64,000 bases of DNA from Mesotaenium endlicherianum (Eukaryota > Streptophyta > Zygnematophyceae > Zygnematales > Mesotaeniaceae): the NCBI GenBank assembly GCA_009602735.1, contig WELA01007006.1, positions 1 through 64,000 on the forward strand, written 5' to 3'. Position 1 is the first letter of the stretch. Each line of letters begins with the position of its first letter. Shown here in pieces: positions 8,701 through 21,400 of this stretch. The translations under genes were made by a program, and so were the position numbers. The notes under the pieces are model-generated. The model was not told the DNA's origin. It did not search any database and saw only the letters and a program-made list of their open reading frames with translations.

Positions 8701-9056
8701 TGAATGATAGCAAGCAGCTCTTTAGCACATAATAGTTAGTTTCACCTGGGTTGAATGCCATAGATTCATACAGCACAGGGTGCCAATCCTGCCATACCTT
8801 ACCATCCTTTGTGGTGTTGTCAGCAGGCTGCAACAAAATAGCACCCATGGCAAAGTCAGAAGCATTAGTATCCACCTGCACCGGTTTGCTTGGGTCATAC
8901 ACAGCTAAGAGTGGGGCAGTACAGAGAGCATCTTTAAGGGTCTGGAAGGCAGCTTGCTGCTCTTCTCCCTTGCATACGCGATCTCCTTCATAATAAGGTC
9001 AGTCAGTTTACTGGCCTTTGTAGAATAATTCTCAATGAATGTCCTATAGCAGTTAG
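8698..9056 (-). mobile_element. Fragment of a Y-family pol gene (RNase H region)
   Basis: On the - strand it encodes YDPSKPVQV...[19 protein letters not shown], the start of Ty3 RNase H, close to the Y2 copy around 48080-48440. It joins the LTR at 8698-8700 on one side and is cut by the X1 LTR at 9057. No complete domain remains. Confidence 0.8.
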
Positions 9057-9562
9057 TGTAGTGAAACAGATAGATAAAGCCCTTAGTAAAATAGAATACT
9101 TTATCAATTCAAGACAAGGATCTTTGAACACAAGTGGTAGCTTCTTGAAAGAGAGATGGCTTCTTGAGAGTTAATATATTTCTGGAATTTAGCAAGTACA
9201 AGAGTGATTCTCTAATGTCTTTCTATGTTCTAGCTCTTGTTTATATACTTGCTACATAAGTAATTTCTAGGAAAGTGTATGTTGATGTGTTGGCACCCAA
9301 CACATCCCAAAACATGCCACCTCTTTCTAGAATAATGTACACATGTCCTTTTGACCTAAAAATGGCACATTTGACTTTTGCCACATGGAGTTCTTCTAGG
9401 TCTTTCCTCTAACTTCGAAAATGCCTTGGAAGGTTCAAAGGACATGAACCAAGTTACTAGAGTACCTATTCACACTTGACTCCACACAATACTACTCCAA
9501 ATATATTTGAAAACATTAAAATATATGCAAACTAATATATAATAACTCAAATCACTACATCA
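9057..9562 (-). repeat. 3' LTR of X1
   Basis: 506 bp, bounded by TGTAGTGAAACAG and CTACATCA on the + strand. Closely similar to 15253-15757 with scattered substitutions. Carries an ATATAAAC promoter-like sequence on the - strand. Confidence 0.92.
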
Positions 9563-10346
9563 CCCCCCCGATAGAAAAAGCGATGTCTCGGCGCGTCAAG
9601 TCAGGTCTTACACATGTGGAGCAAACTAGTCAACAGTTTCAAGTCAGATGCCACACATGTGAAGAGGACTAGTCAAAGGCGCCAAGTCAGGTGCTACACA
9701 TGTAAGGTAGACTAGGCAAGGTCGTAGGTGGTGTGACCTTATTGGCTAGCCTACTCCTTACTGATAAAGAAAATTGTNCTGATAAAGAAAATTGTACACG
9801 TTGGCGCAGAATCTGCCACAAATTCAAAAATTCATAGCGTCCACAGAACTGCTTTAAATCTGAAAATTCGAGTGCCAGACGGACCGCGTCGGAGAACTCT
9901 ACCAAGTCACTAAATTTGAGAGCATTCCAATTTCTGGAGTGTCGTTGAGAGCTGACAAAGTAGGAACTCCTCCAAATCTGTGCAGAAACTTCTGAAAATC
10001 ATAAGTCCTTCTATACTTCTCCAAATTCTGCAAAGTAAGTCTCAAAGTGGGCGTTGTAAGATGTTCTACTAGAGTCTTGAGTTTCAAAGCATTCCAAGTT
10101 CAGGGGAGGGCACAATTTCAGAAGGCATATTCTGCCCTAACAATGCCAGCAGCCTGACCCCCTTCTACTTAGCGCATCATATCTCTCTCACCAGTGCTCC
10201 AAATTGAGCAAACTTGGACTCTAAATGACCGGCTACTCATGGACTACATTTAGGTAAATTTTCAGAATTTATTATGCAAAGACCTATCACTAGTACCAGT
10301 TTTAGTTTTCTGTACAGAAACTGCAAGAAGAGAAAAGTGTCTAATG
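9563..10346 (-). other. X1 3' untranslated region with three 43-bp tandem repeats
   Basis: No ORF of note. Units at 9597-9639, 9640-9682 and 9683-9725 each contain an ACACATGT or near-identical core. Related copies lie beside the X2 and X3 LTRs (15758-15880 and about 42290-42410), so this is a family feature. An N at 9778 is flanked by a 17-bp duplication. The rest is AT-rich leader-like sequence conserved between copies. Confidence 0.7.
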
Positions 10347-12638
10347 TCATTTTTTCCTCTTTGTGGTTCTTGCAGGCTGCCTCCAAGGGGTCTTCTGCTG
10401 CTTCTTGATGGTGGCAGGCTGCCTCCCTGAAGTCTTCGGGCTTCTAGTAGAGAGACTTGGGGCTGGTCCAAGATGAGGGTTGGCGGCATGGAAGCGCTTC
10501 AACTTTCTCTGAACTTTGTCAAGGTAGTGCGCCGCCACCCAACTATTCTCCGAATCTGGATATCCTTTCCACTTGATCAAGTATTGCTGCTGTCTCCTGA
10601 AATTTCTCATAGCCACTATGTCTTCCACTTCGTACTCCAAATGATCATCCACTATTGTTGGGGCTGGTGGGGTTGTCACACGTCCTGGGAACTTGTTGTC
10701 GGGTTGCACATATGGCTTGAAGAGGGAAGCGTGGAATACGGGGTCGATGTGCATAGTCTGGAGAAGTTCTAGCTTGAAAGCAACGGGGTTGACTTGCTGG
10801 ATAATCTTAAAGGGTCCCAAATACTTGGGAGAGAACTTGCTGCCGGCAGGCCTGTTGTTTAGGGAAATATTCTTCGATGATAGTAACACGTTGTCACCCA
10901 CTCTGTACGTAATTTCTCTTCTGGACCTGTTTGCCATTCTTGCTTGAGCATCTTGCGCCTGTTGTAGAGCTTTCTTCGCTGCTGTAAGGGCTGCTTCTAA
11001 TGTCTCCATTAAATCTGTGGCTGCAGGTACTTCATCATGGCCAGCCGTGAAGCTCAGCGGCGTGGTCGGATGGAAGCTATAGTTGAGGAAGAATGGGGAT
11101 TCTTGGGTAGAGGCTTGCGTAGTGTTGTTGTAGGCAAACTCCAAGGGGGTCAAGTACATGTCCCAGTCTTGCTCCAGGGTAGACACGTAGGCCTTTAGAG
11201 AGGTCTTTAGGGTACGATTCATACGCTCGGTTTGCCCATCTGATTGTGGGTGGTAGGCGGTAGACATATCCAGCGATGTACCCAAGTTCTTGAAGAGATT
11301 TTTCCAGAAATGGCTTGTGAATCTTGGGTCTCTATCTGACACAATTCTTGATGGTAGTCCATGGAGTCGGAAGATGTTGTCAAAGATGAGTCTTGCAAGT
11401 TGTGGTGCTGTAGCCTTAGTCGTCGTGGGAATAAAATGAGCCATCTTGGTAAGTCTGTCCACCGCCGTGAGTATTGCATTATGGCCTCGAGGTGTCACGG
11501 GCAAGTCCACGATAAGGTCCATTGAGATGTCCGTCCATTGTCTTTCGGGGATTGGTAGTGGTTGGAGGAGTCCTCCCGCCTTTTGCGATGATGGCTTGAT
11601 TCTTTGGCATGTGTCACAGCTCCTGCAGTACTCCTTGACTTGCTTAGACATGCCTGGCCAACAATAAGTCCTAGCTAGAACGCCCGTGGTCCTTAGGATT
11701 CCAAAGTGTCCTCCAAGAGGGTTGTCGTGTGCTTCTCGTAGAAGCAAGAGCCGGAGGTCTAAGTCATTAGGAACACATCTCTGGCCCGTATCTTGCCTCA
11801 CCCAATAATTGCCTTCTTGCTTCTTGCATGGGTCCAAGGCTGCTTCTCCGTTCTTGTAGTAAGGGTCTCTTTCATAGGCGGCTGAAAATCGAGCTTCCAG
11901 ATCTGTCTTCAGGGATACCATCACTGCATTTAATTGCAGTCTTGAGAGGGGGTCAGCCGGGTTTGTCTTGCCGGGCTGGTACTGAATCGTGATGTTGTAT
12001 TGTTGCAAGTATCCGCTCCATCTTGCTTGTCTCCTTGAGAGATACGGCTGCGTTTGGAGGTGCTTTAACGCCTCGTGGTCCGTGGTGACCAGTACTTTGC
12101 GTCCTTCAACGTAGCAGCGCCAAACCTTCAAGGCATGTACAATCGCCAATGCCTCTCGCTCCGTGGTTGTATAATTTTGCTCGGCTGGATTTAGCTTCCT
12201 TGACTCGTAGGCGATGGGCTGCAGTCCCTTGCCTTGGTCTTGAAGCAGGATTGCTCCTATTGCATAGGAAGATGCATCGGTGATGACGTGGAAGGGCCAA
12301 TCTGGGTTTGGACTTGGGAGTGTGAGCACCGGGGATGTGGTCAATCTTCGCTTTAACTCTTGAAATGCCTCTTCCTCTTTCTCGGTCCATGTATATAGCC
12401 TGTCCTTCTTGAGTAGATCTGTCAGGGGGGCTGCTATGTGCGAGAAGCCTTGGATGAATTTTCTGTACCAATTGGCAAATCCCAAGAATGACTGGAGTTC
12501 TTTCTTGGTCGTGGGGGTTGGCCATTCCTCCACCACCGTGGTCTTCTTGGGGTCCATCTTGATGCCATCAGCAGTCACGTGGAGACCTAGGAACTCCACT
12601 TCTTTGTTTGGCAAACTCGCACTTTGACTCCGTTGCAA
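10347..12638 (-). CDS. pol: X1 Pol, 3' part: RT thumb, RNase H, integrase, chromodomain
   Basis: Open for 763 codons on the - strand. Order: RT thumb ([17 protein letters not shown]), RNase H ([25 protein letters not shown]), HHCC finger with [10 protein letters not shown], integrase core with Asp in the MDLIVDLP segment, SDRDPRF and DGQTERMN (Glu), GPY-type C-terminal region, and a chromodomain ([10 protein letters not shown]...[10 protein letters not shown]...SWV) followed by a basic Ser/Lys tail. Chromodomains bind methylated histone H3 and direct insertion to heterochromatin in chromoviruses. The first residues are out-of-frame sequence; true continuity is with the upstream RT through a one-base shift near 12606 in a run of A. 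Confidence 0.93.
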   Translation of the reverse strand: MQRSQSASLPNKEVEFLGLHVTADGIKMDPKKTTVVEEWPTPTTKKELQSFLGFANWYRKFIQGFSHIAAPLTDLLKKDRLYTWTEKEEEAFQELKRRLTTSPVLTLPSPNPDWPFHVITDASSYAIGAILLQDQGKGLQPIAYESRKLNPAEQNYTTTEREALAIVHALKVWRCYVEGRKVLVTTDHEALKHLQTQPYLSRRQARWSGYLQQYNITIQYQPGKTNPADPLSRLQLNAVMVSLKTDLEARFSAAYERDPYYKNGEAALDPCKKQEGNYWVRQDTGQRCVPNDLDLRLLLLREAHDNPLGGHFGILRTTGVLARTYCWPGMSKQVKEYCRSCDTCQRIKPSSQKAGGLLQPLPIPERQWTDISMDLIVDLPVTPRGHNAILTAVDRLTKMAHFIPTTTKATAPQLARLIFDNIFRLHGLPSRIVSDRDPRFTSHFWKNLFKNLGTSLDMSTAYHPQSDGQTERMNRTLKTSLKAYVSTLEQDWDMYLTPLEFAYNNTTQASTQESPFFLNYSFHPTTPLSFTAGHDEVPAATDLMETLEAALTAAKKALQQAQDAQARMANRSRREITYRVGDNVLLSSKNISLNNRPAGSKFSPKYLGPFKIIQQVNPVAFKLELLQTMHIDPVFHASLFKPYVQPDNKFPGRVTTPPAPTIVDDHLEYEVEDIVAMRNFRRQQQYLIKWKGYPDSENSWVAAHYLDKVQRKLKRFHAANPHLGPAPSLSTRSPKTSGRQPATIKKQQKTPWRQPARTTKRKK

Positions 12639-14013
12639 ATAGCTTGTTTTGCTTCAATACTTCCAGAACTTCTTTCAAGTGTCTCGCATGCTCTTCAAGG
12701 CTCTTGCTGTAGATAAGGATGTCATCGATGAATACCACCACAAATCTGTCCAACATGGGCTGAAATATGGTGTTCATCATAGTCATGAAAGTTGCTGGCG
12801 CGTTGGTGAGTCCAAATGGCAAGACCATGAACTCAAAATGTCCATATCTTGTCCTGAATGCCGTCTTCTCTATGTCCGGTTCTGCGATGCGAATCTGGTG
12901 GTAGCCGCTCCGTAAGTCAATCTTCGTGAAGTACTTGGCTCCAACCAGCCGGTCCATGAGCTCATCCATGCGCGGCAGCGGGTATCGATTCTTGATGGTG
13001 ATCTTGTTGAGGGCGCGATAGTCCACACACATCCTCAAGGTACCATCTTTCTTCTTGACAAATAGCACCGGGGCTCCAAATGGCGACTTGCTAGGTCGAA
13101 TGAAGCCATGCTCCAGTAGCTCCTTGATTTGCTTCTTGACTTCGTCTAGCTCCGTGTATGACATTTTGAACGTAGGCCGAGAGATGGGCTTGCTTCCGGG
13201 CTCCAACTCTATCTTGTGGTCTACGAATCTTTTGGGGGGTAGGCCCTTGGGCAATTCCGGGGAGAACACTTCTTTGTAGTCCTCTAAGACTTCTTGTATC
13301 TCCTTGGGAACGGGGCTGCCTTCTTGACTCTCGATGTCTTTCTTGATGTCTTTTGGCGTGATCAAGGCCAAAAGAAGCTCGTGTCCCTTCCTCACAAGTC
13401 TCTTGAGTTGGAGGGCGGACAATAGTATCTCGTGTGCCGGCTTCTGGATGTCTTGGGTCTGGATATTCTGGATTGCGCGCAAAATACAGATTCTTGAAGT
13501 GATGTCATTCTTGATCTTGATAGTACCGGTCCTCCAATCAACTTGGGGGTTGTGCTTGGTCAACCAAGGCGTCCCTAGGATGACGTCGTACTTGCCCAAT
13601 TGCATGGGGGAGAACACTACTCTATCCTTGAAGGACTTGATAGAGAGTGCCAAGGGGTACGTCTTCTTGGAAGGGGTAGTATAGGAGAATCCATCGGGCA
13701 TCATAATCTCCTCGTCGTGGTCAAGAGTTCGCATAGTAATACCGTGCTTGGTGGCAAAATCTGCAGCAATGAAGTTGCCTTGAGCTCCGCTATCCACCAA
13801 GATGTGGACCTTCTCTCCTCCAAGGTAACCTCTCAAACTCATTGGGGCTGGAACGTCGTCTTCAACGGGGGTCTCCACCTCACTTGGCGTGTTGCCTTCT
13901 CGTGAAGTGGGTCTTGGGGTGGTAGGCTCCTGGCCTACCGGCGCTGTCCGTTTTTTGACAACTTTTTGGGGCATGAAAGTGCACGATGGCCCTTTTCCTT
14001 GCAATAAAAGCAT
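12568..14013 (-). CDS. pol: X1 Pol, 5' part: protease and reverse transcriptase
   Basis: It begins in the -1 frame relative to gag and overlaps it by 79 bases; translation is expected through a -1 slip at 13950-13956, so 14013 is not a real start. Retropepsin motif VDSGAQGNF and ILGTPWL are present, followed by RT with [39 protein letters not shown] and the catalytic FIDDILIYS. The frame is lost near 12606, where an extra A in AAACAAAG shifts into a dead end. The rest of Pol continues in the neighbouring frame. One indel from an intact RT. Confidence 0.93.
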   Translation of the reverse strand: MLLLQGKGPSCTFMPQKVVKKRTAPVGQEPTTPRPTSREGNTPSEVETPVEDDVPAPMSLRGYLGGEKVHILVDSGAQGNFIAADFATKHGITMRTLDHDEEIMMPDGFSYTTPSKKTYPLALSIKSFKDRVVFSPMQLGKYDVILGTPWLTKHNPQVDWRTGTIKIKNDITSRICILRAIQNIQTQDIQKPAHEILLSALQLKRLVRKGHELLLALITPKDIKKDIESQEGSPVPKEIQEVLEDYKEVFSPELPKGLPPKRFVDHKIELEPGSKPISRPTFKMSYTELDEVKKQIKELLEHGFIRPSKSPFGAPVLFVKKKDGTLRMCVDYRALNKITIKNRYPLPRMDELMDRLVGAKYFTKIDLRSGYHQIRIAEPDIEKTAFRTRYGHFEFMVLPFGLTNAPATFMTMMNTIFQPMLDRFVVVFIDDILIYSKSLEEHARHLKEVLEVLKQNKLFATESKCEFAKQRSGVPRSPRDC

Positions 14014-15215
14014 AGTCCAGCCGTCATGAGAGCTTCTTTTTCAGCCGGGGAGAGTCTTGCTTTCACTCCTTGCTGGTTTCTTGCATCATAAGTGTCATTG
14101 GAGGGTCTTCCACTCTTCCGGGCAGCCGCGGGGTCCCTTTTAATAACTCCGATTTCCATGGGTGTGGGTCCAGATTCGGATGTGGAAGGGGCTGCGTACA
14201 CCCGCGTCGTCGGTACCCGTGAAGATGAAGGCACGGAGTGCTTGAAATCCAAGGTATCCACCTTTTGGGCCACTTCAATGATCTTTGAGAAGTCCGTCAA
14301 GTCGCGTAACTCCACTTCCTTTGCCACCTTGGGTTTGAGGCCAAAGATGTAGCGGTCAATCTTCTCCTCGAGAGACATGTTGGGGATCTCAAGAGTGAGG
14401 GCGTGAAATCTGGATGTATACTCTTGAACGGACGTCGTTTGCTTGAGATGGTGGAGCTTTCCTCGGGCAATCTTCTCCGCATTGATGGGCATGAATTGCT
14501 TCTTGAGGGCCTCACGAAAATCTGCCCATCTTGCATATGATGGTGGGGGCTCTTGGCCGAGCATGGGGTGCGCCATAGCTTGATATATAGCCGCTTGATA
14601 GTTACGCCACCATGATGTTGCTGCTCCTCTAAGGCAAATAACGGCAAAGGGAACGTAGTCCTCCTCGGGTACTTCAAGGAATGCGAGGTACGTCTCCACT
14701 TGGTAGAGCCATAAATTCAGGTTGGCACCTTTCCCGGGGTTGAAAGTGTCGGGTTTGCCGGGCTTGATGAGTTTCCTTGCTCTCGTTGGCTCTTGTGGAG
14801 GCGCTTGAGCCGGGGCTGGATTTTGAGCATTGCTCGCAATAGGGGCAACCATGGCAGCCATAGCTTCTCTTGACGCTTGCACGATTGCTTCATAGGTGGC
14901 CAGGCCCACTTGGTTGTGGACGGTCATTAGAAAGGCTGCCCACTCGTTTGCGGGAACTCCTTGTGGTGGGGTTAACTTTGCTATAGCGGCTGCCACGGGA
15001 TTTGACGGTGCTCCTCCTTGTGGTGCTTCTTGTTGTTGCAGATTCCCTTGAGTAGGCTCTCCCATTGACGCTGGAGGAGGGTGTGCTCCTCCTTGTGGTG
15101 CTTCTTGTTGTTGCAGATTTTCTTGAGTGGGCTCTCCCATCGGCGCTGGAGGAGGGTGTCTTGGAGAGGAAGGGCTTCCTTCGAAAGCTTGCTGTTGGTC
15201 TTGAGGATCGGCCAT
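13935..15215 (-). CDS. gag: X1 Gag with CCHC zinc knuckle
   Basis: 426 codons from an ATG 24 bases after the primer-binding site. The N-terminus has two tandem copies of a Pro/Gln-rich unit ([22 protein letters not shown]). The central part is a retrotransposon Gag capsid domain ([62 protein letters not shown]). A single CCHC knuckle, [14 protein letters not shown], lies near the C-terminus. Gag builds the particle and packages RNA. Intact. Confidence 0.93.
   Translation of the reverse strand: MADPQDQQQAFEGSPSSPRHPPPAPMGEPTQENLQQQEAPQGGAHPPPASMGEPTQGNLQQQEAPQGGAPSNPVAAAIAKLTPPQGVPANEWAAFLMTVHNQVGLATYEAIVQASREAMAAMVAPIASNAQNPAPAQAPPQEPTRARKLIKPGKPDTFNPGKGANLNLWLYQVETYLAFLEVPEEDYVPFAVICLRGAATSWWRNYQAAIYQAMAHPMLGQEPPPSYARWADFREALKKQFMPINAEKIARGKLHHLKQTTSVQEYTSRFHALTLEIPNMSLEEKIDRYIFGLKPKVAKEVELRDLTDFSKIIEVAQKVDTLDFKHSVPSSSRVPTTRVYAAPSTSESGPTPMEIGVIKRDPAAARKSGRPSNDTYDARNQQGVKARLSPAEKEALMTAGLCFYCKEKGHRALSCPKKLSKNGQRR
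13950..13956 (-). promoter_or_regulatory. -1 frameshift slippery heptamer (A AAA AAC) in the X1 gag/pol overlap
   Basis: On the - strand gag reads TCA AAA AAC. The heptamer A_AAA_AAC fits X_XXY_YYZ in the gag frame and lies 12 bases before the gag stop (13935-13937). Pol is in the -1 frame there. X3 has A_AAA_AAT at the same place. Confidence 0.75.
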
Positions 15216-15239
15216 CTTCTTGTGCTACCAAAGTGCCTA

Positions 15240-15252
15240 GCTCCGATACCAC
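15240..15252 (-). other. X1 primer-binding site
   Basis: On the - strand GTGGTATCGGAGC follows the 5' LTR end directly. It matches the plant initiator tRNA-Met type site except for one base (G where TGGTATCAGAGC has A). Confidence 0.8.
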
Positions 15253-15757
15253 TGTAGTGAAACAGATAGATAAAGTACTTAGTAAAACAGAATACTTTAT
15301 CTATTCAAGACAAGGATCTTTGAACACAAGTGGTAGCTTCTTGAAAGAGAGATGGCTTCTTGAAAGTTAATATATTTCTGGATTTTGGCAAGTACAAGAG
15401 TGATTCTGGAATGTCTTTCTATGTTCTAGCTCTTGTTTATATACTTGCTACATAAGTAATTTCTAGGAAAGTGTATGTTGATGTGTTGGCACCCAACACA
15501 TCCCAAAACTTGCCACCTCTTTCTAGAATAATGTACACATGTCCTTTTGACCTAAAAAAGGCACATTTGACTTTTGCCACGTGGAGTTCTTCTAGGTCTT
15601 TCCTCTAACTTCGAAAATGCCTTGGAAGGTTCAAAGGACATGAACCAAGTTACTAGAGTACCTATTCACACTTGACTCCACACAATACTACTCCAAATAT
15701 ATTTGAAAACATTAAATACATGCAAACTAATATATAATAACTCAAATCACTACATCA
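15253..15757 (-). repeat. LTR shared by X1 (5' LTR) and X2 (3' LTR)
   Basis: 505 bp, TG...CA. On one side it joins the X1 primer-binding site; on the other it joins X2 3' untranslated sequence with the polypurine tract missing. A TTTATATA at 15436-15443 gives a TATA box on the - strand. Confidence 0.9.
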
Positions 15758-16560
15758 GGTGTTACACATGTGGAGCAGACTAGTCAACAGGTTCAAGTCA
15801 GGTGCCACACATGTGAAGAGGATTAGTCAAAGGCGCCAAGTCAGGTGCTACACTTGTAAGGTAGACTAGGCAAGGTCGTGGGTGGTGTGACCTCATTGGC
15901 TAGCATACTCCTTGATGATAAGGAAAATTGTAAAGGTGGCCCAAAATCTGCCACAAATTCAAAAATTCATAGCGTCCACAAGGCTGTTCCAAATTAAAAA
16001 ATTCTAGTGCCAGACTAGGCGCGTCGGAAAAATCTACCAGGGCATCAAATTTGAGAGCATTCCAATTTTTGGAGTGTCGTTGAGAGCTGAGAGAGTAGGC
16101 ACTCCTCCAAATCTGTGCAGAAACTTCTGAAAATCACAAGTCCTTCTATACTTTTCCAAATTTTGCAAAGTAAGTCAATAAATGGGCGCTGTAGGATGTT
16201 CTACCATAGTCTTGAGTTTCAGAGGATTCCAAGTTCAGGGGAAGGCACAATGTCAAAAGGGATATTTTGCCCTAATAATGTTAGCAGCCTGACCCCCTTT
16301 TCCTTAGAGCATCATATTTCTCTTACTAGTGCTCCAAATTAAGCAATTGTGGACTCTAAATAACTGGCTACTCATGGACTATACACAAGTAGAATTTCAT
16401 AATTTAATACGCAAAGACCTATCAGCAGTAGCAATTTTAGGTTTTTGTTCAGAAACTGCGAGAAGAGAAGAGTGTCTAATGTCAATTTTTCCTCTTTCTG
16501 GTTCTTGCAGGCTGCCTCCAAGGGGTCTTCTGCTAATTCTTGATGGTGGCAGAGTGCCTC
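15758..16560 (-). other. X2 3' untranslated region and end of pol
   Basis: Colinear with X1 9600-10450, but about 45 bases including the polypurine tract are missing next to the LTR. Contains the 43-bp repeat block and the last few dozen bases of the pol tail. No intact ORF. Confidence 0.75.
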
Positions 16561-18021
16561 CCTGAAGTAAGGGTCTTTTCATAGGAGTCTGAAAAATGAG
16601 CTTCCAGATCTGTCTTCAGGGATGTCATCACTGCGTTTAATTGCAGTCTTGAGAGGGGGTCAGCCGGGTTTGTCTTGCCGGGCTGGTATTGAATTGTGAT
16701 GTTGTATTGTTGCAAGTATGCGCTCCATCTTGCTTGTCACCTTGAAGGATACGGCTGCGTCTGGAGGTGCTTCAACGCCTCGTGGTCCGTAGTGACCAGC
16801 ACCTAGCGTCTTTCAACATAGCAGCGCCAAACCTTCAAGGCATGTACAATTGCCAACGCCTCTCGCTCCGTGGTTGTATAATTTTGCTCGGCTGGATTTA
16901 GCTTCATTGACTCGTAGGTAATGGGCTGCAGTCCCTTGCCTTGGTCTTGAAGCAGGATTGCTCCTATTGCACAGGAAGATGCATCGGTGACGACGTGGAA
17001 AGGCCAACTTGGGTTTGGACTTGGGAGTGTGAGCACCATGGATGTGGTCAATCTTCGCTTCAATTCTTGGAATGCTTCCTCCTCTTTTTTGGTCCATGTA
17101 TATGGCCTGTCCTTTTTGAGTAGATCTGTCAAGGGGGGCTGCTATGTGCGGGAAGCTCTAGATGAATCTCCTGTACCAATTGGCAAATCCCAAAATCGAT
17201 TGGAGTTCTTTCTTAGTCGTGGGAGTTGGCCATTCCTCCACCACCGTGGTCTTCTTGGGGTCCATCTTGATGCCATCAGCAGTCACGTGGAGACTTAGGA
17301 AATCAACCTCTTGTTCGGCAAACTCGCACTTTGACTTCTTTGCAAATAGCTGGTTATGCTTCAATACTTCGAGGACTTCTTTCAAGTGCCTTGCATGCTC
17401 TTCAAGGGTCTTGCCGTAGATAAGGATGTCATCGATGAATACCACCACAAATCTGTCCAACATGGCTGAAATATGGTGTTCTATCATAGTCATGAAAGTT
17501 GCTGGCGCGTTGGTGAGTCCAAATGGCAGGACCATAAACTCAAAATGTCCATATCTTGTCCTGAACGCCGTTTTCTCTATGTCAGGTTCAGCGATGCGAA
17601 TCTAGTGGTAGCCGCTTCTCAAGTCCACTTCCGTGAAGTACTTGGCTCCAACCAGCCGATCCATAAGCTCATCCATGCGCGGCAGCGGGTATCGATTCTT
17701 GCTGGTGATCTTGTTGAGGGCGCGATAGTCCACACACATCCTCAAGGTACCATCCTTCTTCTTGACAGATAGCACCGGTGCTCCAAATGGCGACTTGCTA
17801 GGTCGAATGAAGCCATGCTCCAGTAGCTCCTTGATTTTCTTCTTGACTTTGTCTAACTTCGTGTATGACAATTTGAACGTAGGCCGAGAGGTGGGCTTGC
17901 TTCTGGGCTCCAACTCTATCTTGTGGTCCACGAATCTCTTGGAGGGTAGGCCCTTGGACAATTCCGAGGTAAATTCTTCTTTGTAGTCCTCCAAGACTTC
18001 TTGTTTCTCCTTGGGAAGGGG
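16560..18021 (-). pseudogene. pol: X2 pol fragment: RT and RNase H
   Basis: On the - strand: RT from [12 protein letters not shown] through [29 protein letters not shown] and the FIDDILIYG catalytic region, thumb, and RNase H to about 16560, where sequence jumps to the pol 3' end, so the integrase is absent. Stops interrupt it (for example at SGYH, 17602, and at the WYRRFI segment near 17158) with several small indels. Confidence 0.88.
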
Positions 18022-18026
18022 GCTGC
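18022..18026. repeat. Target-site duplication GCTGC (left) of W
   Basis: GCTGC here is repeated at 23582-23586. X2 pol reads through if W and one copy are removed, confirming the insertion. Confidence 0.9.
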
Positions 18027-18497
18027 TGAAATGAATCTTGCTTATTCAAGATTAATATATTTCATTTAAATATAAAGGATCAGAGATAGGTGGAAGCGTG
18101 TGAAATCAGGGAGCGATCTTCGCCCTTATAATGAATTCCGTTTACTCATCTATAACTCTTGACTCACTTATCGTTGTGTGCCGAAGTTGCACACGAGTAC
18201 AAGGCACAACAAAGAGGCGAGCTTGAGGACTAGAGCTTCTCCTTTAGAAACTCTTGACCTCTTGCCTACACTATGATACAAAAGTCATGCTGCTGACCTT
18301 TTCAACAAAGTCAGCAAACTACACTAAGGTACAAAAGTCATCCTGCTGACCTTTTTGACAAAGCAAGTAAGCTTGCAATACATCGACATACATTCATTTA
18401 GATGAACTCGCACATGTGAGTATATAGACATAATACTTATTTAGTGTTAAATTTATATAAGCAATTAATTAAATAAATAATGAACTGATTCATTACA
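18027..18497 (-). repeat. 3' LTR of W (471 bp, internally deleted)
   Basis: TGAAATGAATC...GATTCATTACA on the + strand. Contains a 53-bp tandem duplication (from 18266 and 18319). Relative to the other LTR it lacks about 0.8 kb between two CTACA microhomologies. Confidence 0.88.
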
Positions 18498-21400
18498 ATC
18501 TCCCCAACTTAAATCGTTGTCGTCTCGACAACACTCAGCATATGATACTTTTATTTAATAATACACTTCAGTCAACTAGGTGAAGCAAAGCAAGCAAACA
18601 AAATATGAGCATGACATATTCATCTACCCAGTGCAAGTAAAAATCAATCATAACAAATTGTCATGCAAGCAACCATCTGACTTCACAATCATTAACTGAA
18701 GACATGCATAGACTTACCCCTACTCACAATAGTCCTTCCGGTTGAAAGACATAATGGAGCACCTCACACCATGCAAACCACACCCAAATCAAATAGCCTC
18801 CTTTTGAGGTCAAACAATGAAAGAATGTTATTAAAGCTCAGCGTATTGAACTAAGCCTTTTCTCCTTCTCTTGGTCTTCAACTCCTGCCGTGCTCACACC
18901 TTGAAAGCTCCTCACAAGCAATTTCTTGTGACTTAGGTACCTGCTCAAAATTCAGCGTACTGAAGGAAAACGAAGACCAGTTGGTTTGATGGCATTGAAT
19001 GCCCTCACAAGATGAGTAACATCAGGTTAATGAGCCAATGAAAATTTTAAATTTTAACCACATTTTCAGAACACTCTAAGTTCAAAGAAACATATGGTTT
19101 TGAGTAATATGCTGGTCACCTTAAGCAGTTCCCTGATGTGCCATGCATCATTGCTACCAAATCCAACTTATGGCAATGTACTTACTCAATTAGTGCGTAC
19201 ACTTGCTCCAACAACGTACTGCAACTCACAGTTTACACCAGTCAGTCACTGACGCTCCTGATATTAATGCAGTACATACATAGGACGTGGCAGTGTATGA
19301 CTCAGTTAGTACATACAGTTGCTGCTGAGTATGCAGGTAAGCACAGCTTACTGAATACTCACGTACACTTGCTCCAACAGTGTACTGCAACTCACACTTT
19401 ACACCAGTCGGTCACTGATGCTCCTGATATTAATGCAGTACATACATAGGACGTGGCAGTGTATGACTCAGTTAGTACATACACTTGCTGCTGAGTATGC
19501 AGGTAAGCACAGCTTACTGAATACTCCTAGTACACATCCCATCTCCCTCTCCCCAACTTAAATAGCTGTCGACCCGACAGCTTTAACCACATAAGCACAC
19601 CAAACAGTGCCTACAACTCCGCATCATAGGAACTACACAGAGTGATAGTCACAGAGGATTGCGGAGGTACGAGTGAGTGGAGGAGAATCAACAAAGGAAT
19701 ACCGAGAGAGGACACAAAGTGCAAACACCCAAGTAAGCAAAAAAAAGAAAGAAAGTCCCCCCCTCCCTAAAAAAAAATAGTCCATTTTTCAAAATTAGAT
19801 CAATGACCGGAATGGCATAGGGAAGAGTGTACTGCCATTCAGACCCTCTCACCACAAAGCTCTATCCTTGAATAACCCAAACTCAAGCCAGCGTATTACA
19901 TCCCTCCATTCGAGAGTGTAGATAGCTTGCTATAAGATGAAGACAACCGGCCCTATTAGCAAGTTTATCCATAACAAGAAGTAGCTCAGTTAGCTGACTC
20001 TACCGATGCTCCCATACAATGACTCATACTGGTCATTCCTAGCAAGACATACACCAAAATGACAACCACCCAATGGTGAGAGTCAACAATCAAAGAGAAG
20101 AGGGACCAGAAACAACCAACTGTATCAAAGTTCTGATGTTTCAAGATACTCCCTCCTTCAAGCCTTACTGCCTGAAGTTGCCCAGAGGACAGGTGGGGAA
20201 GCGTCACGTGGCAGCGTCCAGCATGCCAACTCCTTGGCCTCTCTCGACCTGTATGCACCATCGCTTCACACTCTGCTTGCTGGTCTCAGTCTGTTGAACA
20301 GACAACAAACAAGTGTGTAAGTTGCCTTCAATGAGCTTAAGCTACGCGTGGCAAACACCACACCCTAGCTGCATCAGTCTACTCAAGATCTGATGACTCC
20401 ATCTTACATAGTTCCCGGGAGGGTAAGGCAAACATTGGGATCACAAAGACTCAACCAATGACAATGGGCAAACGCAGTATAGCTCAAAACCGAGTTCCTC
20501 TCTAAAGGCACATACATGGCACCTATTGTAATTGCAGCAAGCACCTAGCAAGCCAATAACAACAGCGTGCATAGATCCCTGGTAAGACTTTCGCACTGTA
20601 ACCCCAAGCTAGCAAGACGAATGTTTGTGCATCGGACTGAACAAGATCATTCAAGCCATGCATTGCGAGAACATCTATACTGTCGATGGTCTCTTCTGTC
20701 TTTACTTAGGTGTGCATAGTGAGTCTATTACAACAGGGCCCATTTTACACCTGCTCTACGGTATGCTAACGGCGATCCACTACCTCTAGCACCCGGGATG
20801 CAAATTCCATGCACCTGACGCACATACAACTGCATCTTGCATGCTACCTAGCATGCGCCTCTAGCGAGCTCAGTTAGCTGCGAGGCCGGCAGAAACTTAG
20901 CACACTGCTAATATGCCCATATCGTCCCTATGACGAAGACACAAACCTCCTTACACTTGACCAAGTGTACGGGTGGCATCCAAAAACAAATAGCCAACGG
21001 GACCTAAGGCAATTATGCAAACCCCCTCTAGTATCCACGTTGACTTTCCATACGTCAGTCAACACACCGTACAGACCTAAGTCTCGATATGCTCATTTTA
21101 TCTGATTATCTCGCTAGCTCCGACGAGCCACAATCCCACAGTAAGACATGTCACGCACCAATCATGGCGACACCAAGAGCTCGTTCAGCTCAAGCACTCA
21201 AAGTACTCATTGATCGCGGCTGCTCTCGGACACTTAACCTTTAATAAGTCATGCAAACTAAAGAGAGTTGAAGGAAAGTCCTTCCGTCCATAAACCCAAG
21301 CCCTTAAACCCTTTAACCACATTAGGTCAAATAATCTAGCAGACTGACTTAACCTAAGTCAGCAATCACATAAGATCCGCATCCAACAACCTCTGCACAC

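Larger units (their letters stand above)
9057..15757 (-). mobile_element. X1: near-complete chromodomain Ty3/gypsy element
   Basis: LTRs at 9057-9562 and 15253-15757 (TG...CA ends, about 505 bp), primer-binding site at 15240-15252, gag, pol (PR-RT-RH-IN-chromodomain) and a polypurine tract (TATCGGGGGGG on the - strand, about 9563-9575). The only pol break I can find is a one-base shift near 12606, so this is the best-preserved element in the window. The flanking 5-mers (GTTAG at left, GGTGT at right) do not match, because the right LTR is shared with X2. Confidence 0.92.

Noticed and set aside
9597-9725. CRISPR-like array
   Set aside because: Only three adjacent degenerate units with no spacers, in a eukaryotic retrotransposon.
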